This document shows positions 61,901 through 64,000 of a DNA stretch of 64,000 nucleotides, one piece after another. Position 1 is the first letter of the stretch. Each line of letters begins with the position of its first letter. The position numbers and the translations under genes were made by a program. Origin of the DNA: Mytilus galloprovincialis. Its lineage: Eukaryota > Mollusca > Bivalvia > Mytilida > Mytilidae. The notes below the pieces were generated by a model. That model was not told where the DNA came from, ran no database searches, and was given only the letters and a program-made list of their open reading frames with translations. Location: assembly GCF_965363235.1 (NCBI RefSeq), contig NC_134843.1, positions 93,033,795-93,097,794 on the forward strand, written 5' to 3'.

Positions 61901-63366
61901 TATAAGGGTTATCAACGATCAAAGAGCGTAGTACTCTCTTAATATGTGGCATCAGATTCAACTTCACCATTCTGACCGAACGTGACTGCGTACTTGATCA
62001 TTCCACACATTCAAACGGACGCCTCACTCTGGTGAGGGTTTTACTTCCGGTCGGAGGAAGACCAATGGAGAATTGGTATTGAAATAGACTTTGACATTTT
62101 GACAATTTTATTACCTGTTTTATATGAATTAACTGTATAATTACCCAGTATTACCATTTGAAATTATTTGTACCACAAAATTTACTACCTTACCCCATAA
62201 GTTGGTCGTTTTACGTTACTTATTAATAAATATCTTGAACCCTATGTCCATATGATTTTTAGAAAAGTATAAATGAACTTGTAAATCCGTTTTCTGATTT
62301 ACAGTTCATACATCATTGTTTTTATTCATTTCAAGCTGAATGTTCCTTATCTATATTGTTGTTACAACGATAATATGTGTTTGCATTACCTTGCTCAACT
62401 GAATCAATGTTGAATGATATAGAATTCGCTTTCCTTGTCATGGTACATTTTAACCAATGGCAGGCGGCATGGTGCCACACTGCATTGACTGCATGACATT
62501 CACCGTCATACTTGCATGCTACAAATAAAATTAAGTTATACGACTGAAACATTGAATAATATGCATGTATAGCTGTTCAATGAAAATGTTAAAAACATCA
62601 CTGTATTCGATGCTTAAAATTCTTGAAAGTTCTATAAAATTAGCAGTATAGCCATAAAAAGAACCCATACTATCGATGCTGTATTCTGTAGCGCTATACA
62701 GGTAAATAAACTGTATCATTTATTTTGGCCAATAAATTAAAATTAAAGTGTTGATTGCATTAACAGTTACAGTATGATGTTCTTCGAAAACAAACAGTTG
62801 GTCTGACGGCATTGATATCAATTAGATCATACATTCAAAAATAGAGATTTCTTGTATGACTATTTTAGGTGAAGCCGGCAACACAAGCTTGCTGTAAAAA
62901 AAAATTAACACCAAAACAGGAAATAGTGTTAACTGGAAAGCCATTTAAGATACATAAAAAGAAATGACAGCACATTTGTAATTTACTAAAATCAATTTAC
63001 AATAGGCATATAACATAACAATAGCATCACTAAAGAGAAGCACATTGACGAAATGTGAATAGGGTGCAAAATTAGTAACATAAATATTATAGAGTAGATA
63101 TAAGAAGATGTGGTATGAGTGCCAATGAGACAACTCTCCATCCAAGTCACAATTTACAAAAGTAAACCATTATAGGTTAAAGTATATGAATAATGCATCA
63201 TTTATAAAACTAACATCTGTAGAAAAAAACAAGTAGAGAGGAAACTTACCACCTCGAAGGAATTTCATTCCGCATTTCGTAGTTGCTGCTGAACATTTGT
63301 ATGTCATGCAATTTTTGGTAAACTCAGAGCCGATAGGAATACATTTCCCTTTACCATCACTACAGC
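49779..63366 (-). CDS. Multi-module Cys-rich protein gene (12 exons found, 5' end missing)
   Basis: Twelve minus-strand exons join in one frame: 63366-63250, 62518-62390, 59695-59576, 58605-58486, 57702-57577, 55701-55576, 54836-54711, 54082-53948, 53591-53463, 52513-52394, 51019-50888 and 49924-49779. That gives 507 whole residues plus a split first codon. All introns are phase 1, all eleven upstream exons are multiples of three (117-135 nt), and each encodes one four-Cys module. The commonest spacing is C-x5-C-x10-C-x4-C, often with Gly in the first loop (NGxC) and Trp seven residues after the second Cys. No start codon or signal peptide exon was found, so the gene probably continues beyond the right edge or has an unrecognised first exon in 63.4-64.0 kb. 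Same architecture as the convergent plus-strand gene, so they are presumably paralogues. Likely extracellular, with VWC/SVWC-like half domains. Exact donors of exons 7 and 9 are uncertain. Confidence 0.8.
50888..51019 (-). CDS. Cys-module gene (minus), exon 11
   Basis: Acceptor TTTCATTTAAG, donor CTATT|GTAAGT, 132 nt, phase 1-1. Module C-x7-C-x15-C-x4-C (GCKEYTTSNCHDVGAEW, then CLKMKC) with Trp. Its 3' half is duplicated at 48525-48652. Confidence 0.87.
51340..51560 (+). repeat. Dispersed repeat, family C
   Basis: TGAGACTGTCGTACAAAGTG, GGTTTAGCGCTATAAAACCA, CCTGTACCAAATCAGGAATA and TCTGAGTTCAGTATTGTTGT. Nearly the same as 58960-59165, which also has GCGCTATAAAACC. Lies in intron 10. Confidence 0.85.
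51870..52065 (+). repeat. Dispersed repeat, family E
   Basis: TTACCCTTCCGGAGCACCTA, then GTTGCTCATTCTTTCGTTTT and ACTTGTGAGTTTGAATTTCC. Directly followed by family D. Confidence 0.75.
52076..52290 (+). repeat. Dispersed repeat, family D, well preserved
   Basis: GCACAACTTTTTGGAATTTT, TATGTAGACGAAACGCGCGT and CTTCGATAACTATTTGGTAT. Best-preserved copy of the family in the window. Confidence 0.85.
52394..52513 (-). CDS. Cys-module gene (minus), exon 10
   Basis: Acceptor CTTTCTCTAAG, donor GGAG|GTATAG, 120 nt. Module C-x5-C-x10-C-x4-C (GCVVNGICREYG, then GCIQYKC). Tyr/Thr occupies the Trp position. Confidence 0.87.
52697..52935 (+). repeat. Repeat shared with 32215-32480
   Basis: AAGGATTATGTACCGTTGTG, GTAGAAAATCCACAGC and ATATGGACCAATTCAAGTAC. 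Moderately diverged from the copy in the plus-strand gene; no inverted arms around it here. Confidence 0.8.
53463..53591 (-). CDS. Cys-module gene (minus), exon 9
   Basis: Acceptor TTCTAAAAAG, module C-x5-C-x13-C-x4-C (GCRHDGICRYNGEKW, then PCFQVEC) with Trp. The donor is uncertain: I use CTGA|GTACAT (53463), which keeps phase 1; CCAA|GTGGCA a few codons later would also keep it. Confidence 0.75.
53948..54082 (-). CDS. Cys-module gene (minus), exon 8
   Basis: Acceptor CTTCTTATGCAG, donor GTTG|GTCAGT, 135 nt, phase 1-1. Module C-x5-C-x12-C-x4-C (GCKVNGVCKDENSVW, then SCVDYKC), Trp conserved, and a long basic tail. Confidence 0.85.
54711..54836 (-). CDS. Cys-module gene (minus), exon 7
   Basis: Acceptor TTTTTTATAG; module C-x6-C-x10-C-x4-C (ACKDKNGNCLATNEE, then DCSLYRC), acidic middle. 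The donor is either GGTC|GTAACA (54711, used here) or GGAG|GTCGTA (54714); both keep the frame and differ by one residue. Confidence 0.82.
55293..55427. mobile_element. 123-bp MITE with 19-bp inverted ends and 6-bp direct repeat
   Basis: GGGTCACCGACTTCGTTTT at 55299-55317 is repeated as its exact reverse complement at 55403-55421. The flanks are an identical hexamer, ATCATT (55293-55298 and 55422-55427), consistent with target-site duplication. No coding capacity. It lies in intron 6 of the minus-strand Cys-module gene. Confidence 0.88.
55576..55701 (-). CDS. Cys-module gene (minus), exon 6
   Basis: Acceptor TTTATATTTAAG, donor TATG|GTATGA, 126 nt. Module C-x5-C-x10-C-x4-C (ECSFKNECVEEG, then GCVDYEC), no Trp. 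Confidence 0.87.
56120..56385 (-). repeat. Reversed family C fragment and adjacent repeat-like DNA
   Basis: TAGCTAGCTAAAGCTATCAC and ATGACAGTC at 56124-56155 are reversed family C. Then CGTGAAATTTGGGTACTAAG to CAGACGGACGGACGGA (56248-56343) looks like another dispersed repeat with a GACG array. Confidence 0.55.
56590..56680 (-). repeat. Dispersed repeat, family D, reversed fragment
   Basis: TGCGCAAGATGCGCGTTTCG followed by TCCACAAAATACTCATTAGT, the reverse complement of the family D signature. Confidence 0.65.
57000..57050 (-). repeat. Dispersed repeat, family E, reversed fragment
   Basis: CAGGTGCTCCGAAGGGTAAG is the reverse complement of the CTTACCCTTCCGGAGCACCT signature (one base apart). 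Confidence 0.65.
57290..57432 (+). repeat. Dispersed repeat, family C, partial
   Basis: ACCAAATAAGGAATATGACA, CCTTTGATGAGTTTGAGCTT and CTTCAGGGTTCGATATTTAT. Confidence 0.75.
57577..57702 (-). CDS. Cys-module gene (minus), exon 5
   Basis: Acceptor TTAAATCTAG, donor CAAA|GTATGT (the first good site keeping phase 1), 126 nt. Module C-x5-C-x10-C-x4-C (GCKFNGRCIGVNMTW, then GCTEYTC) with Trp. An earlier GAA|GTAAAA site would break the frame. Confidence 0.83.
58486..58605 (-). CDS. Cys-module gene (minus), exon 4 (twin of exon 3)
   Basis: Acceptor TTTTTATTGATAG, donor GGAG|GTATCT, 120 nt. Module C-x5-C-x10-C-x4-C (ACVYNGKCYKAGDKV, then GCYTKQC). About 27 of 41 residues, counted by eye, are the same as in exon 3, including GKCYKAGDKV. 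Confidence 0.9.
58850..58935 (+). repeat. Dispersed repeat, family E, 5' part
   Basis: GGGTTATGCTTACCCTTCCG, GAGCACCTGACATCACTAAA and TTGATGGGGTTCTTGTTG. Confidence 0.75.
58960..59165 (+). repeat. Dispersed repeat, family C
   Basis: Close match of 51340-51560 (TTTAGCGCTATAAAACCAGG, AGTCAGGAATATGACAGTTG, TCGGAGTTTAGTATTTTTGT). Lies between twin exons 3 and 4. Confidence 0.85.
59576..59695 (-). CDS. Cys-module gene (minus), exon 3
   Basis: Acceptor TAATCTATTGACAG, donor GGAG|GTACCT, 120 nt. Module C-x5-C-x10-C-x4-C (ECNYKGKCYKAGDKV, then GCSSKQC). Strongly basic; tandem duplicate of exon 4. Confidence 0.88.
59940..60265 (+). repeat. Dispersed repeat, family G, copy 1
   Basis: CAGTAAAACCATTTCCCCAG, AGAGAGTGCTACGCTATCTG, CTCTTTGAGGAGTCCGTAGG and ATTTGCCACTGGACTTTAAG. 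Copies 2 (60585-60930, same orientation) and 3 (61700-62085, reversed) share the order of blocks. The GCCACTGGACGTTnAGTAAC end is a well-known bivalve repeat terminus. Confidence 0.7.
60585..60930 (+). repeat. Dispersed repeat, family G, copy 2
   Basis: GAAAGAGTTCCCCAACTCAG, AACTCTTTGAAAGTCCGTAA and CTTGCCACTGGACGTTGAGT. Lies about 640 bp after copy 1. Confidence 0.7.
61045..61145 (+). repeat. GGGGGTCCCAGGCCCCT repeat-like segment
   Basis: Unusually GC-rich for the region: AAGGGGGTCCCAGGCCCCTC, then GGATCGGACCCCCTCTTAGG. Probably a fragment of another dispersed repeat. Confidence 0.45.
61700..62085 (-). repeat. Dispersed repeat, family G, copy 3 (reversed)
   Basis: TTACTTCACGTTCAGTGGCA (reverse of TGCCACTGnACGTnAAGTAA), then CCTTAAAGAGTTGTTATAAG and GCGTAGTACTCTCTTAATAT, ending CGCCTCACTCTGGTGAGGGT. 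Confidence 0.65.
62390..62518 (-). CDS. Cys-module gene (minus), exon 2 of those found
   Basis: Acceptor TTTTATTTGTAG, donor CAAG|GTAATG, 129 nt. Module C-x5-C-x11-C-x4-C (ACKYDGECHAVNAVW, then ACHWLKC) with Trp; His-rich centre. Confidence 0.88.
63095..63178. repeat. Family A tail, reversed
   Basis: AGAAGATGTGGTATGAGTGC, CAATGAGACAACTCTCCATC and AAAGTAAACCATTATAGGTT, the reverse complement of 6400-6490. Lies just downstream of the most 5' exon found. Confidence 0.85.
63250..63366 (-). CDS. Cys-module gene (minus), most 5' exon found
   Basis: Acceptor TTTGTTTTTCAG, donor GGTG|GTAAGT, 117 nt. Module C-x6-C-x10-C-x4-C with a fifth Cys (GCSDGKGKCIPIGSEF, then NCMTYKC, then KCGMK). Phase-1 entry shows that at least one earlier coding exon exists. 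Confidence 0.85.
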
Positions 63367-63559
63367 CTGAAAAACAAATAATATGATGTCGTTTGCAATT
63401 GATTGGAAGAAAGACAACTGTCTTATGAAGACCGATGACAAATGTTTTAATTATCATAGATCATTGAACGACAATAAGGAATACTGCATACCGTTAATAA
63501 ATATAACAAACCCTTGATTTCATTGTGTGAAAGTCCAAAAAAAAAAACACAGAGGTTTA

Positions 63560-64000
63560 TTTATAACACAACAAAATATGTTAGCGAGTGCACAACCCTT
63601 CCTCTAACTTTGGACAGTTGTGTAAAAGCACAGTATAATAATAAACAGTAAAAATCACTAGACTCTCGTATTAATGCTTATCAACTAAACAAATTGTTAA
63701 CAGACAGTAATATCTATCTAACGTATGTCAATATGCATATGTCACTAGTGGGAACTTGACGAATCCAGTAAAATTTCAGATAAAATGTCAACCTTTGAAA
63801 ACGATGAATATTAATAAAAAAAAACACGTCACCAGTACGTCGAGTAACTGTTTGTTAAAATCAACCAATGCATAATAAAGAACATAAATATAGTGGATGT
63901 TTGAGTGTACTGGTCAATATTTTAGTTTAAAATGCATGATTTTCTATTAGTTGTTTTTGGCTGTAAACTAGCTGTCAATAACTGCGAGTACTCTGTGTAC
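63560..64000. repeat. Family B fragments at the right edge
   Basis: 63565-63660 (CCTCTAACTTTGGACAGTTG, AAACAGTAAAAATCACTAG) matches the middle of the 17545-18180 copy in plus orientation. 63890-64000 (TGTTTGAGTGTACTGGTCAA, GCATGATTTTCTATTAGTTG, GCGAGTACTCTGTGTAC) matches its right end in the opposite orientation. Two worn copies therefore face each other. Confidence 0.5.

Overview
The window looks like nuclear DNA of a bivalve mollusc, most likely a marine mussel (Mytilus or a close relative). It is AT-rich and gene-poor, its genes are split by long introns, and it is crowded with short dispersed repeat families that I recognise as typical of mussel genomes. That assignment rests on recalled repeat sequence and genome style, not on a search. 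There are no operons, bacterial signals, CRISPR arrays or tRNA/rRNA genes that I can support.

Layout: (1) 1-1.7 kb is a decayed reverse transcriptase of Penelope type on the minus strand. (2) 1.7-14.6 kb has no convincing gene, apart from one weak terminal-exon candidate near 5.8 kb; it holds dispersed repeats, a 28-bp minisatellite and an ~850-bp segment present twice (10.56 and 12.31 kb). (3) 14.69-15.90 kb is one intact single-exon rhodopsin-class GPCR on the plus strand, probably a neuropeptide receptor. (4) 15.9-30.0 kb is mostly unrecognised non-coding sequence with repeat copies and one unexplained small ORF. (5) 30.0-46.1 kb (plus) and 49.8-63.4 kb (minus, 5' end not found) are two convergent multi-exon genes built the same way. 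Nearly every internal exon is 78-147 nt, a multiple of three, flanked by phase-1 introns, and encodes one small cysteine module, commonly C-x5-C-x10-C-x4-C with a Trp/Phe seven residues after the second Cys. I assembled these exons by hand from AG/GT sites and reading frame; the frames join end to end to a stop codon in both genes. The modules resemble the first half of a VWC/SVWC domain, but with an extra Cys. The plus gene starts with a putative signal peptide, so secreted or extracellular proteins are likely. I do not recognise a named family.

The introns of these two genes carry the best mobile-element evidence in the window: a 1.8-kb non-autonomous hAT-like element with an exact 8-bp target duplication, itself inserted into one repeat and carrying another; a 123-bp MITE with 19-bp inverted ends and a 6-bp direct repeat; and, between the genes, a near-identical 128-bp copy of an exon/intron junction of the minus gene lying inside a dispersed repeat. 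Together the two genes look like products of repeated exon duplication, in which any cassette can be gained, lost or skipped without breaking the frame.
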